Positions 7,698 to 15,551 of a stretch of 22,987 bases of DNA are shown piece after piece (position 1 is the stretch's first letter; every line of letters begins with the position of its first letter). The stretch covers positions 117,224 through 140,210 of the forward strand of contig JAHYYL010000001.1 in the NCBI GenBank assembly GCA_019424965.1, in the 5' to 3' direction. A program made the translations under genes and the position numbers. The notes below the pieces were generated by a model. It was not told the origin of the DNA and did no database searches. It saw only the letters and a program-made list of their open reading frames with translations. This DNA comes from Collinsella sp. (GTDB lineage: Bacteria > Actinomycetota > Coriobacteriia > Coriobacteriales > Coriobacteriaceae).

Positions 7698-8437
7698 TCC
7701 TGTTTCCCGCAATCGATCTGATCGGCGGCAAGGTCGTGCGCCTGGAACGCGGCGACCGCAGCCGCTGCAAGGTATATTCCGACGACCCCGTCGCCGTCGC
7801 CCGCTCGTTTGCCGAGCAGGGTGCGAGCTGGGTGCACGTCGTCGACCTGTCCGCTGCCTTTGGCGAGGACGAGGACGCGTGCGCGGCCAACTCGGCGGCG
7901 ATCAAGGCTATCTGCGGCGTCGACGGCCTGTCCGTGGACGTGGGCGGCGGCGTTCGCTCGCTCGCGCGCATCGACGAGCTGGCAGGCTACGGCGCACGCC
8001 GCATCGCGCTGGGCACCGTGCTGGTGACCGAGCCGGGTTTTGCCGAGGTGGCGGCGCGCGGCTTTGGCGAGCTGCTGGTGGCAGACATCGCCGCCCGTGA
8101 CGGTCAGGTCAAGGTGAACGGCTGGCGCGATGGCGCGGGCGTGGCACTCGACGATGCGGTGGCGCAGCTCACGGAGCTGAGCTTTAAGCATCTGGTGTAT
8201 ACCGACATCGCGCGCGATGGCATGCAGACGGGCATCGATGTGGCGGCGTATCGCCATGTGGCCGAGGTCGCGGGATTTTCCGTCGTGGCTTCGGGTGGCA
8301 TCTCGACGCTCGACGATGTCCGCGCGCTTGCCGCGGTGGGTGAGGATACCATTGAGGGAGCCATCACCGGTCGCGCGCTCTACGAGGGCAACTTTACGCT
8401 GGCCCAGGCGTTGGCCGCCGCCCGAGGAGAGGAGTAG
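7694..8437 (+). CDS. hisA: ProFAR isomerase (phosphoribosyl-formimino-AICAR-phosphate isomerase)
   Basis: TIM-barrel enzyme for the Amadori rearrangement of ProFAR to PRFAR. The 247-residue protein has the N-terminal catalytic Asp8 (FPAIDLIGG), 'VHVVDLSAAF', the first phosphate loop 'VDVGGGVRSL', the second catalytic aspartate region 'YTDIARDGMQTG', and the second phosphate loop 'VVASGGIST'. A PriA-type dual-function enzyme (also acting in tryptophan synthesis), known in some actinobacteria, cannot be excluded by eye. Its ATGA overlap with hisH and the three-base gap to hisF fit tight co-translation. Confidence 0.95.
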   Translation: MILFPAIDLIGGKVVRLERGDRSRCKVYSDDPVAVARSFAEQGASWVHVVDLSAAFGEDEDACAANSAAIKAICGVDGLSVDVGGGVRSLARIDELAGYGARRIALGTVLVTEPGFAEVAARGFGELLVADIAARDGQVKVNGWRDGAGVALDDAVAQLTELSFKHLVYTDIARDGMQTGIDVAAYRHVAEVAGFSVVASGGISTLDDVRALAAVGEDTIEGAITGRALYEGNFTLAQALAAARGEE

Positions 8438-8440
8438 CCC

Positions 8441-9223
8441 ATGCTTACCAAACGCGTGATTCCCTGCCTGGACGTCAAGGGCGGCCGCGTGGTCAAGGGC
8501 GTCAACTTTGTGAGCCTGCGCGATGCCGGCGACCCGGTGGAGTTGGCCCGCGCCTACGATCGCGAGGGTGCGGACGAGGTCGTATTTTTGGACATTACCG
8601 CGACGAGCGACAACCGCGCGACGACCATCGAGATGGCGGCGCACGCGGCCGAGGAGCTCGCCATCCCCTATACCGTGGGCGGAGGCTTTCGCGACTTGCC
8701 GGGCATGCGGACCATGGTTGCAGCTGGTGCCGACAGGGTGTCGCTCAACTCGGCGGCCGTGCGCGATCCGTCGTTGATCAGCCAGGCCGCCGCGGCGTTT
8801 GGCTGCCAGGCCGTGGTCGTGGCGATCGATGCCAAGCGTGTCGGTTTGCCCGGTGCTCCCGGTGCCGATAAGTGGGAGGTCTTTACCGCGGGAGGCCGCA
8901 ACGCCACGGGTATCGACGCGGTGGCGTGGGCCGAGGAGGCGGCTCGTCGCGGCGCCGGCGAGATCTTGCTTACCAGCATGGATCGTGACGGCACCAAGGC
9001 CGGCTTTGACCTGGCGCTCACCCGTGCCGTGGCGCGCGCGGTGCCGATTCCGGTGATCGCGAGCGGCGGCGTGGGCACGCTCGAGCATTTCGCCGAGGGT
9101 GTGATCGAGGGCGAGGCGGATGCCGTGCTGGCGGCAAGCGTCTTTCACTTTGGAACCTTCAGCATTCGCGAAGTCAAAGAATACATGGCTAGCCAGGGAA
9201 TCCCCGTGAGATTGGACTTCTAA
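8441..9223 (+). CDS. hisF: Imidazole glycerol phosphate synthase, cyclase subunit
   Basis: Takes PRFAR plus ammonia from HisH and makes imidazole-glycerol phosphate and AICAR, which returns to purine synthesis. The 260-residue TIM barrel begins 'LTKRVIPCLDVKGGRVVKGV' with catalytic Asp11, then shows 'VFLDITATSDNR', 'YTVGGGFRDL', 'GADRVSLNSAA', 'GAGEILLTSMDRDGTKAGFD' and 'VIASGGVGTLEHF'. Full length and paralogous to hisA just upstream. Its TAA is followed directly by the ATG of hisI. Confidence 0.96.
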   Translation: MLTKRVIPCLDVKGGRVVKGVNFVSLRDAGDPVELARAYDREGADEVVFLDITATSDNRATTIEMAAHAAEELAIPYTVGGGFRDLPGMRTMVAAGADRVSLNSAAVRDPSLISQAAAAFGCQAVVVAIDAKRVGLPGAPGADKWEVFTAGGRNATGIDAVAWAEEAARRGAGEILLTSMDRDGTKAGFDLALTRAVARAVPIPVIASGGVGTLEHFAEGVIEGEADAVLAASVFHFGTFSIREVKEYMASQGIPVRLDF

Positions 9224-9565
9224 ATGGAGCAAGTGACAACCGCGGCAGAGCTTAAATACGACGACTGTGGGCTCATTCCCTGCGTGGTTCAGCAATATGA
9301 CACCGGCGAGGTGCTTATGGTTGCTTGGATGAACGAGGAGTCGGTGGGGCTGACGCTCAAGACCGGGACCACGTGGTTTTGGAGTCGCAGCCGTCAGGAG
9401 CTCTGGAACAAGGGCGCGACGAGTGGCAACATGCAGGAGGTCAAGGAGCTCTGGGCCGACTGCGATAGCGATACGCTGCTGGTCAAGGTGGACTCACCGG
9501 GCCCGGCCTGCCATACCGGCAACCGTACCTGCTTCTTTAAGCGCGTGGAAGGGGGAGTGCGATGA
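9224..9565 (+). CDS. hisI: Phosphoribosyl-AMP cyclohydrolase
   Basis: Opens the purine ring of phosphoribosyl-AMP (third step) using zinc. The 113-residue protein is the cyclohydrolase domain alone, with 'GEVLMVAWMNEESVGLTLKTG', 'TTWFWSRSRQELWNKG', 'DCDSDTLLVKVDSPGPACHTG' and a C-terminal 'RTCFF', which supply the metal-binding cysteines, aspartates and histidine. The HisE activity is encoded separately at 9805, with one small unknown gene between. The stop overlaps that gene's ATG by four bases. Confidence 0.95.
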   Translation: MEQVTTAAELKYDDCGLIPCVVQQYDTGEVLMVAWMNEESVGLTLKTGTTWFWSRSRQELWNKGATSGNMQEVKELWADCDSDTLLVKVDSPGPACHTGNRTCFFKRVEGGVR

Positions 9566-9789
9566 AGGTTGTGACGCCGTTCGAAGTCGCCGACTGCAAC
9601 ACCGAGCTCCTTCGCGCGGGCGTGCCATGCCGCGTGCACCTGACCGATGCCTGCGGGGCGCAGTCGCTTTGGCTCGAGGCCGAGAAAGAAAGGCTCGACG
9701 AGGCCCATGCCGTCATCGTCGAGTTCTTTGAGAAAAAGGGCGCAAAGCCTCGGTTCGATGAGACCGGTACTTACTTTACGCTGCAGTAA
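9562..9789 (+). CDS. Small conserved-looking protein of unknown function inside the his operon
   Basis: A 75-residue protein I cannot assign a function to. It starts in an ATGA overlap with hisI, with GGGGGAG a few bases upstream, and ends 15 bases before hisE, so it is clearly read as part of the operon. Codon use matches its neighbours. It has no signal peptide or membrane segment. Features: an N-terminal 'FEVADCNTELLRAGVPCRVHL', a 'TDACGAQSLWLE' core, a helical 'AHAVIVEFFEKKG' and an aromatic end 'TGTYFTLQ'. I recall a small-protein family named after an R-D-A-C motif in related genera; membership is unverified, and here the residue is Thr. Position between two enzymes acting on PR-ATP/PR-AMP suggests a role near those steps, which is inference only. 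Confidence 0.82.
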   Translation: MKVVTPFEVADCNTELLRAGVPCRVHLTDACGAQSLWLEAEKERLDEAHAVIVEFFEKKGAKPRFDETGTYFTLQ

Positions 9790-9804
9790 CGAGAGGAAAT
9801 AACC

Positions 9805-10122
9805 ATGGGAGTCAGAACAGCTAACGTGCAGCCGGGAAACATCGGCGAGACGCTGACGGGACTGGCCGAGGTGATTCACGGTCGTCGCGATGCGTCGCCA
9901 CAGGAGAGCTACACCGCCCGTCTGCTGACCGAAGTCGAGGACGAGCTGCTCAAGAAGCTTGCCGAGGAGGCGAGCGAGGTCATCATGGCCTGCAAAGATA
10001 ACGATCACGACCACATCCGCTACGAGGCCGGCGACCTGGTCTACCACCTGCTCGTAACCCTTGAGCGTTATGGCATCACCCTCGACGAACTGGCCGGCGA
10101 ACTCAACGCCCGCCGCCACTAG
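9805..10122 (+). CDS. hisE: Phosphoribosyl-ATP pyrophosphatase
   Basis: Hydrolyses phosphoribosyl-ATP to phosphoribosyl-AMP (second step). The 105-residue all-alpha protein belongs to the MazG-like NTP pyrophosphohydrolase fold; the acidic metal-binding motif is visible as 'KKLAEEASEVIMA' followed by 'YEAGDLVYHLLV'. GAGAGGAAA precedes the ATG by seven bases. It is the last gene of the his operon; the 27 bases before the converging hisK have no clear terminator. Confidence 0.95.
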   Translation: MGVRTANVQPGNIGETLTGLAEVIHGRRDASPQESYTARLLTEVEDELLKKLAEEASEVIMACKDNDHDHIRYEAGDLVYHLLVTLERYGITLDELAGELNARRH

Positions 10123-10149
10123 TCATTGGGGACGTTCTAAAACGACCAG

Positions 10150-11061
10150 TTAGGCGAGGGGCGTGGATTCCCATTCGCCGGTGGGGTGGGTGATATCGAA
10201 GGCCCGGTAGCCGCAGTCGTAGGCGTGGGCCTGGGCCTCGCGGATGTTCCAACAAATATCGCAGGCGCGGTGCGCGTCTGAGCCAAAGGTAATGGGCACC
10301 TCGGCATGGGCAAAACAGCGCAAAAGGTCGGTTGCGGGATAGTAGTCGTCAAGGCCCTTGCGCGGTGCAGCCGTCGAGACCTCAACGCGGCGACCCGTAT
10401 CGTGCGCGCACTCGGCCATCTGCTGCCAAAACGGCGCGGGGTCAAAGTCGGGCGCAAAGCCTTCCTTCGAAAAGCGCATGACTAGGTCGGGGTGAGCCAT
10501 CACATCAAAGTTAAGCGAGCTTTCGCAAGCACGGCACCAGTCGTCGACGTAGTGTTCCCATACGCCGCGTACGCCTAAGTTTTCCCAAACATGCAGGTTG
10601 GTATCGTCGTCGATCCAGCCACAAAGCGAATCGGGCGTATCGGGACGAGCGACGCTCTCCGTTCCCGCCGTGCCCGCGGCGCCGGCCATGATATCGCCCG
10701 GGTCGCCAATCCAATGCACGCTGCCCAAGCGCACCACGGCGCCCTGGGACCAGCGCTCAACCAAGGGTTCGCAGCCCTCGTACCAATCGCATTCAAAGCC
10801 ATAGATAAGCTCGAGCTCCGGCGCGATTTGCGCGGCAAGCCTGCGGGCGTCCTCAAAGGCCAGACGATGCGTCGGCAGGTCGCCCTCGACGACCTGCACC
10901 TCGCAGTTAGCATCCATACTGGCAGGCAGGGCGAGGTGGTCGGTCGAGACTATGACGCGGCAGCCTGCCGCAGCAGCGGCGCGGACGTTTTCCTCAAACG
11001 AGGCATGTCCGTCCGAGAACGAGGTGTGGGTGTGGCAATCGACCAGCGGGCAGACGGGCAT
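10150..11061 (-). CDS. hisK: Histidinol-phosphatase, PHP family (HisK type)
   Basis: Predicted to remove phosphate from histidinol phosphate, the step that the short hisB cannot do. The 303-residue protein has the PHP metal-binding motifs: 'DCHTHTSFSDG' (His10, His12, Asp17), 'STDH' (Asp41, His42), 'GFECDW' (Glu90), 'GSVHWIGD', 'DVMAHPDL' and 'FGSDAH'. The 'SVHWIGD' context and lysine-poor central region fit HisK rather than PHP polymerase-type proteins. I chose the ATG at 11061 because AAAGGAG lies six bases before it; an ATG 22 codons upstream gives an unrelated N-terminus. It converges on hisE and has its own upstream region with a possible -10 TACAAT (- strand, 11099-11094). Assignment rests on motifs plus location beside the his operon. 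Confidence 0.88.
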   Translation of the reverse strand: MPVCPLVDCHTHTSFSDGHASFEENVRAAAAAGCRVIVSTDHLALPASMDANCEVQVVEGDLPTHRLAFEDARRLAAQIAPELELIYGFECDWYEGCEPLVERWSQGAVVRLGSVHWIGDPGDIMAGAAGTAGTESVARPDTPDSLCGWIDDDTNLHVWENLGVRGVWEHYVDDWCRACESSLNFDVMAHPDLVMRFSKEGFAPDFDPAPFWQQMAECAHDTGRRVEVSTAAPRKGLDDYYPATDLLRCFAHAEVPITFGSDAHRACDICWNIREAQAHAYDCGYRAFDITHPTGEWESTPLA

Positions 11062-11181
11062 GGCGACTCCTTTGCATTTGGCGAATTCGCTCCATTGTAA
11101 TGGTGCAGCTCTCAACACGCCGTGCACGCCGGAGCTCGAAATCGATTGGAAAGGCTGCGCGGCGCGTGCCGGCGCCGGCGA

Positions 11182-11601
11182 TTACTTGCTTCGTGTCGCC
11201 GCGCGTTTGGCCTGCACCGTTACCATCGCGTGTCTCACGGCGGTGATGGGGCGATAGCGGATCATACGCGGTCCCGACCAGCGCATGACCTCGCGGATCT
11301 TCTCGCGCATGGCAGGCCGGTAGCAATGCGAAGGACAGGCCGAGCAAAATGTCTTGGTGCCCATGTGCGGGCAGTGCTCAATGCGCGCGATGGCGTATTT
11401 CTGCAGCTCGGCGCATTCGGGGCAGAGCGTAATGGTCCGAAGGCCGAGCTTCACGCGCACGGACTCATCGTCGCCAGCCTGTTCGACCGCATTCCCGCCG
11501 CCATGATGCCCGCGGCACCACAGTGCAATCATCTGCGACACCATCTGGGCCTCGCGTGCACGTTTGCGCGCCAGCTCCGGCGTGTCGACCGGGCGCGCCA
11601 T
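11182..11601 (-). CDS. ygbA: YgbA-family cysteine-rich protein (nitrous-oxide-stimulated promoter family)
   Basis: A 139-residue protein matching YgbA, whose gene in Escherichia coli belongs to the NsrR nitric-oxide regulon; its biochemical activity is not established. The conserved core is clear: 'LCPECAELQKYAIARIEHCP', 'GTKTFCSACPSHCYRPAMREKIREVMRWSGPRM'. Six cysteines (60, 63, 77, 86, 89, 93) in CxxC and CxxCxxxC spacing suggest a metal or iron-sulfur site. It follows the ABC exporter gene with a one-base overlap (TAATG), so the two are almost certainly co-translated and may work together. The start is set by that overlap and by the family N-terminus; in the same frame the open reading extends much further upstream, but only as a shadow of the exporter gene. 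A basic C-terminal tail extends past the family core. Confidence 0.85.
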   Translation of the reverse strand: MARPVDTPELARKRAREAQMVSQMIALWCRGHHGGGNAVEQAGDDESVRVKLGLRTITLCPECAELQKYAIARIEHCPHMGTKTFCSACPSHCYRPAMREKIREVMRWSGPRMIRYRPITAVRHAMVTVQAKRAATRSK

Positions 11602-14600
11602 TAGCTCAGCCTCCCGTGCTCGACCGAAAGCGAGCAATCGGCAAAGGCGCAGGTGCTGGCGCGATGGCTTACGAGCACGATGGTCTTGCCGCGGCGCTTG
11701 AGCTCGTCGATCGCCTGCATCACGGACGCCTCGTTGAGGGCATCGAGCGCGCTGGTGGGCTCGTCGAGCAAGATGAAAGGCGCGTCGTTGAGGAAGATGC
11801 GCGCAAGGCCGATGCGCTGGCGCTCGCCGCCCGAGAGCGAGTCGCCCAGCTCGGCGACGGGCGTGTCGAGACCCTGCGGCAGGCGGTCGATGAGGGCGGT
11901 AAGCGAAGCGGAGCGGCAAGCGTCGAGCAGCTCGGCATCGGTGGCGCTGGCGTGCGCAACCAGCAGATTCTCGCGTACGGTGCCGCAGAACAGATGTGTG
12001 TCCTGGGTCATATAGGCCTCGTGGCTGCGTAGGCTCGCCGTGTTGATGTGGCGGGCATCGACGCCGCTCACCGTGATGGTGCCAGCTGCGGGGTCCCAAA
12101 AACGCATGAGCAGCTTAAGCAGCGTCGACTTGCCCGAGCCCGAGCGCCCCATGATGCAGGTCATGGTGCCGGGCGCAAAAGTGCAGGTCACATCGTCGAG
12201 GATGAGACTCGTGGCGGTGTCGTTCGCGACCTGCCCTGTGGCGCCCGCACCGCCCGCGTCCACGCCGCCCGCATAGCTAAAGCTCACATGCTCGGCTGCG
12301 GCGCCGGCAAACTCAACGTCCTGTCCGTCGGCGACCTCGGCGCACTGGGGCTGCTCGTCGAGCAAATCGAGCACGCGTGCGCCCGAGGCGAGCGTCTCCT
12401 GCAGTGAGGCACCCAGGCGGCTCACGGCCATCACCGAGCCAAACGACGACACAAAGGTAAAGACGGCGACAAACGCTGCGGCAAAGTTAATCGTTCCCGC
12501 AGCCACCAGCTGCAGCGCACGTCCGAGCATCACCAGATTGGCCGCAAGAATAAGCGCATCGGCTACGGCCTCGCTGGCCGCTTGGCGGCGCTTGAGGCGC
12601 GCGTCCACGGCGCCGACTCGCTCGGTCAGCTTGCCCAGGGCACGGCTGCGATCGGCGCCACCGGCAAACTGGATAGTCTCGGATGCGCCGCGTAGACTGT
12701 CGAGCACAAAGGCACCCAGCTTACCGGCGCCCTCGCGGCTCTGGCGGCCGGTGGTGCCGCATGCCTTGGCCGAGGTCAGGGGCAGCAGCACGCCCAGGAC
12801 TGCGTAGGCCACGAGCGCGATGCCCGCGAGCTCGGGGCTTACGGCCAGCAAAAAGCCCTCAAACACAACGGTGCAGACCAGAGCGATGGCAATGGGCGAG
12901 ATGGTGTGCGCGTAGAAGACCTCGAGCAGCTCGATGTCCGAGGTGACCAGGCTCACGAGATCGCCCTTGCCGCGGCTCTCGAGCTTGGCGGGCGCCAGTT
13001 GGCGCAGGGCACCAAAGACCAAGTCGCGGATGTGCGCGAGCAGGCGAAACGCGATGTAGTGGTTGCAGAGCTGCTCGCCGTAATGGAGCGGCCCGCGTGC
13101 GATGCCGCAGGCGGCGCAGGCCACGCATGCCGCGACAAGACCAAGGCCCAGGGCGTTGCGGCCCAGCGCGGCCATAAGGCCGAGGGCGCCAAAGGCCGGC
13201 ACGAACGCGGCGGTGAGCATGCCAATGCTGCCCAGCGCGACGGCTAGCACAAGCCAGCCGGCAAGCGGTCGGACGAGCCCCATCATGCGCCACATGATGG
13301 ACGGCGCCGAGCGACGGGCGCGGCCGGAGTCAGGCGCCGCGGCGGCGGAAGACGAGCCGGCACCGTTGAAGCTATCGGTGCAGGCGGCGCTGCCGTCAAC
13401 AGTCTCAACCGCGCCGGCATCCTCGGCATCACCCTCCGCATACGCATATGCCGAGAGCTGCTCCTGGCTGTTCCACATGCGCGCATAGGCGCCCGCGGTG
13501 GCCAAGAGCTCGCCGTGAGTTCCGTGCTCGGCAATACGGCCACGCTCCAGCACCAGGATCTGGTCGGCGTCCACGATTGTCGACAGGCGATGTGCCACCA
13601 CAATTACAGTGTGCTCGCCGGCGAGCGACGCGATGACCTCGCCGATTGCGGCTTCGCTTGCGGCGTCCACATTGCTCGTCGCCTCGTCAAACACATAGAT
13701 CGGCGAGTCGTGCAGCAGGGCGCGGGCCATGCACACGCGCTGGCGCTGGCCGCCCGAAAGGTTGGTACCGCCCTCGTTAATCACCATGTCGAGCCCGCCG
13801 TTGGCCTGCACAAAGGCCGCCACGCGCGTGCGGTCGAGCGCGCGCAAAAGCTCGGTATCGGTGGCGTTGGGCTGGGCGAGCAGCAGGTTGTCGCGCAGGG
13901 TGCCGGCAAACAGGTAGCCGTTGGTGGGCACCAGGGTGACGGCGCGCATGAGTGAGGCGGCCGTGGCGTCGCGCAGCTCGACGCCGCCGATGCGAACGCT
14001 GCCACGGTAGGCATCCTTTCGGCCTGCGATGATCCCCGCAAGCGTGGACTTGCCGCCGCCGCTTTCGCCCACGAGTGCCACGAGCGAGCCGTGCGCAATG
14101 GTCGCGCTGGCGCTGTCCAGCACCGTGCGGTCGCCGTATGCATAGCTCACGCCCGCGAGCTCGATATCGCCGCGACCGTCAAGCTCAACATCGCCGCGCT
14201 CGGGCTCGGGCGTATCCAAAATGCCAAACATGCGGCGCGAGGCGGCCATGCCGTTCATGGCCGTGTGGAACAGCGATCCCAGGCGGCGCATGGGCAAAAA
14301 GAACTCCTGCGACAGAAAGACGATGAGGAAGGCAGCCTCAAAGCCGATCTTGCCCGTGGCGAGCTGCAGCGCGGCTACGATAACGCCGAGCGCGGCGCCC
14401 ATATAGACGACCAGGTCCATAACGCAAATGGAGCGCAGTTGCATCACCAGCAGGCGCATGGTCGCTGTGCGGAAACGCTCGGACTCGGCGTTGATGCGCT
14501 CGTGCCAGCTGCGATCGGCCTGGTAGACCTTAAGGGTGGTGAGACCCTGCACGGCCTCCAGGAACATGCCGCCCAGGTCGACGTAGCTGCCCCAGTACTC

Positions 14601-15167
14601 GGAACCAATCTTTTTGGCGTTGCGCATGACCATCATGATGGAGACGGGAATGACCGGAACGCAGGCGAGCAGCAGCGCGGCGGGAAGACCCGCCTGGCCC
14701 ACGAGCAGTACAAACAGCGTGATGGGTGCCAAGCCGGCAAAGAAGAGCTGCGGCAGGTAACCGCCAAAGTACACCTGGAGTTGCGTGGCGCCCTCGACGC
14801 TGGTCTGGACGGCCTCGGCGGTGGGGACGGTCTCGGTGTAGGAGGGGCCGAGTGCGGTGAGCTTATCGTAGACGAGCGAGCGCACGCGGCGGACGGCCTC
14901 GAACGCGGCCTTGTCGCCGGCGCGTTGGGCCAGGTAGATGGAGGCGGCGCGCACGATGATGGCGGCGGCGAGCGGCAAGGCCGCCTGTGCGAGGGCATCG
15001 ACGGCGAGCGCGGCGGAAAGACCGTTCGTGACGATGCCGCCCAAGATGCGCGCAAGCATCCACATCACCGTGATGTTTGCCATGAGCGCGATCCACTTAA
15101 ACAGGACGCTTGCCATAATGTAGGGCGTTGCCTGCGGAACCAGGGAGAAGAGCCGCTTCTCGAACAT
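11601..15167 (-). CDS. Fused CydD-CydC-like ABC exporter (both half-transporters in one chain)
   Basis: A 1188-residue inner-membrane ABC exporter made of two complete half-transporters. Half 1 (about 1-565) resembles CydD: a six-span membrane domain with 'YFGGYLPQLFFAGLAPI', 'FLEAVQGLTTLKVYQAD' and 'EFFLPMRRLGSLFHTAMNG', then an ATPase with Walker A GESGGGKST (367-375), signature LSGGQ (470-474) and Walker B YVFDEATS (491-498). A loose Ala/Ser/Glu linker (about 566-622) leads to half 2, which resembles CydC: 'HYIAFRLLAHIRDLVFGALRQLAPAKLE', 'SDIELLEVFYAHTISPIAIAL', Walker A GRSGSGKST (1007-1015), signature LSGGE (1111-1115) and Walker B FILLDEPTS. CydDC of Escherichia coli is tied to cysteine/glutathione export and cytochrome bd assembly, but cydAB are not in this window and related anaerobe transporters have no proven substrate. 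Coupled to the downstream ygbA-family gene. An AGTTAGCC box lies about 50 bases upstream. Confidence 0.88.
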   Translation of the reverse strand: MFEKRLFSLVPQATPYIMASVLFKWIALMANITVMWMLARILGGIVTNGLSAALAVDALAQAALPLAAAIIVRAASIYLAQRAGDKAAFEAVRRVRSLVYDKLTALGPSYTETVPTAEAVQTSVEGATQLQVYFGGYLPQLFFAGLAPITLFVLLVGQAGLPAALLLACVPVIPVSIMMVMRNAKKIGSEYWGSYVDLGGMFLEAVQGLTTLKVYQADRSWHERINAESERFRTATMRLLVMQLRSICVMDLVVYMGAALGVIVAALQLATGKIGFEAAFLIVFLSQEFFLPMRRLGSLFHTAMNGMAASRRMFGILDTPEPERGDVELDGRGDIELAGVSYAYGDRTVLDSASATIAHGSLVALVGESGGGKSTLAGIIAGRKDAYRGSVRIGGVELRDATAASLMRAVTLVPTNGYLFAGTLRDNLLLAQPNATDTELLRALDRTRVAAFVQANGGLDMVINEGGTNLSGGQRQRVCMARALLHDSPIYVFDEATSNVDAASEAAIGEVIASLAGEHTVIVVAHRLSTIVDADQILVLERGRIAEHGTHGELLATAGAYARMWNSQEQLSAYAYAEGDAEDAGAVETVDGSAACTDSFNGAGSSSAAAAPDSGRARRSAPSIMWRMMGLVRPLAGWLVLAVALGSIGMLTAAFVPAFGALGLMAALGRNALGLGLVAACVACAACGIARGPLHYGEQLCNHYIAFRLLAHIRDLVFGALRQLAPAKLESRGKGDLVSLVTSDIELLEVFYAHTISPIAIALVCTVVFEGFLLAVSPELAGIALVAYAVLGVLLPLTSAKACGTTGRQSREGAGKLGAFVLDSLRGASETIQFAGGADRSRALGKLTERVGAVDARLKRRQAASEAVADALILAANLVMLGRALQLVAAGTINFAAAFVAVFTFVSSFGSVMAVSRLGASLQETLASGARVLDLLDEQPQCAEVADGQDVEFAGAAAEHVSFSYAGGVDAGGAGATGQVANDTATSLILDDVTCTFAPGTMTCIMGRSGSGKSTLLKLLMRFWDPAAGTITVSGVDARHINTASLRSHEAYMTQDTHLFCGTVRENLLVAHASATDAELLDACRSASLTALIDRLPQGLDTPVAELGDSLSGGERQRIGLARIFLNDAPFILLDEPTSALDALNEASVMQAIDELKRRGKTIVLVSHRASTCAFADCSLSVEHGRLS

Positions 15168-15215
15168 GAAACCTCCGATGCCGTAACGGTGCCGGGCGGG
15201 GTCCTCGGCAGCCGA

Positions 15216-15242
15216 TTAGTTAGCCAAATGCAACTAGAGTAA
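15216..15242 (-). promoter_or_regulatory. AGTTAGCC box upstream of the ABC exporter (DtxR-like operator candidate)
   Basis: On the + strand TTAGTTAGCC (15216-15225) is followed by AACTA (15232-15236), forming a TAGTT-N10-AACTA dyad. The TwAGTTAGCCww word is shared with both sites at the enolase promoter. It resembles one half of the DtxR/IdeR consensus (TTAGGTTAGCC). It lies 49 bases upstream of the exporter start, where it could cover a promoter, although I see no convincing -35/-10 pair. Confidence 0.4.
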
Positions 15243-15370
15243 CATCGTGCAGCAGGTAAGTATGCCGAGGGTAATTTTTTAGCCGATGAACTGCGTAGAA
15301 AGTCCAAAATTGTTGAGTGCAGCGAACTTTATGGCGGACGGGGTGCAGGCGCAATTCTGATCGTGTGCGG

Positions 15371-15454
15371 CCCCGCTCCAAAACGTGTACGTCAGCCTCC
15401 GAAAGCTGCAAAAAATTACATGTTTGGAGGCTGATGTACATGTTTGGATAGGGG
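15371..15454. repeat. Imperfect inverted repeat with internal direct repeats
   Basis: The arm at 15378-15400 (ending GTACGTCAGCCTCC) is nearly complementary to 15426-15447 (starting GGAGGCTGATGTAC); after these, CCCC (15371-15374) and GGGG (15451-15454) extend the pairing. The loop is 25 bases (15401-15425). The 12-mer TACATGTTTGGA occurs at 15417-15428 and again at 15437-15448. Mismatches are mostly G-T compatible. It could be a small palindromic mobile-type repeat, or paired regulator sites. No protein is encoded. Confidence 0.65.
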
Positions 15455-15499
15455 CGAGGGCGGCGACGGACGAAAGTCACGCCTGTGCCACGTCCGATG

Positions 15500-15508
15500 T
15501 GCTAGCGT
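15500..15508 (+). promoter_or_regulatory. Candidate extended -10 before the larC remnant
   Basis: TGC-TAGCGT matches the TGCTAnnnT pattern seen before hisZG and the ftsB-like gene. A GAAAGGAT binding site (15534-15542) and ATG (15552) follow at a sensible distance, so expression signals appear to survive although the coding sequence is broken. Confidence 0.35.
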
Positions 15509-15551
15509 TTGGGTGAACAAAACGAGCCCGTGCGGAAAGGATCCGGACCGT

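Larger units (their letters stand above)
15168..15551. other. 384-base non-coding stretch between the exporter and the larC remnant
   Basis: Contains, in order, the exporter's leader with the AGTTAGCC box, an AT-richer segment (about 15271-15360) with no gene I recognise, the inverted repeat at 15371-15454, and a candidate promoter for the larC remnant near 15500-15508. Open frames here give low-complexity Arg/Pro-rich or repeat-derived peptides without binding sites, so I call no gene. Confidence 0.6.

Noticed and set aside
7619..9295. A 558-codon open frame on the - strand opposite hisA-hisF
   Set aside because: Same antisense artefact of codon bias; no recognisable motif, and the + strand genes are certain.
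11602..12099. A longer N-terminus for the YgbA-family protein
   Set aside because: The extra 166 codons overlap the exporter's ATPase domain in another frame and translate to Arg/His/Pro-rich sequence.
15220..15480. A small protein on the - strand in the exporter/larC gap (86 codons)
   Set aside because: It reads straight through the inverted repeat, has no binding site, and its composition looks non-coding.
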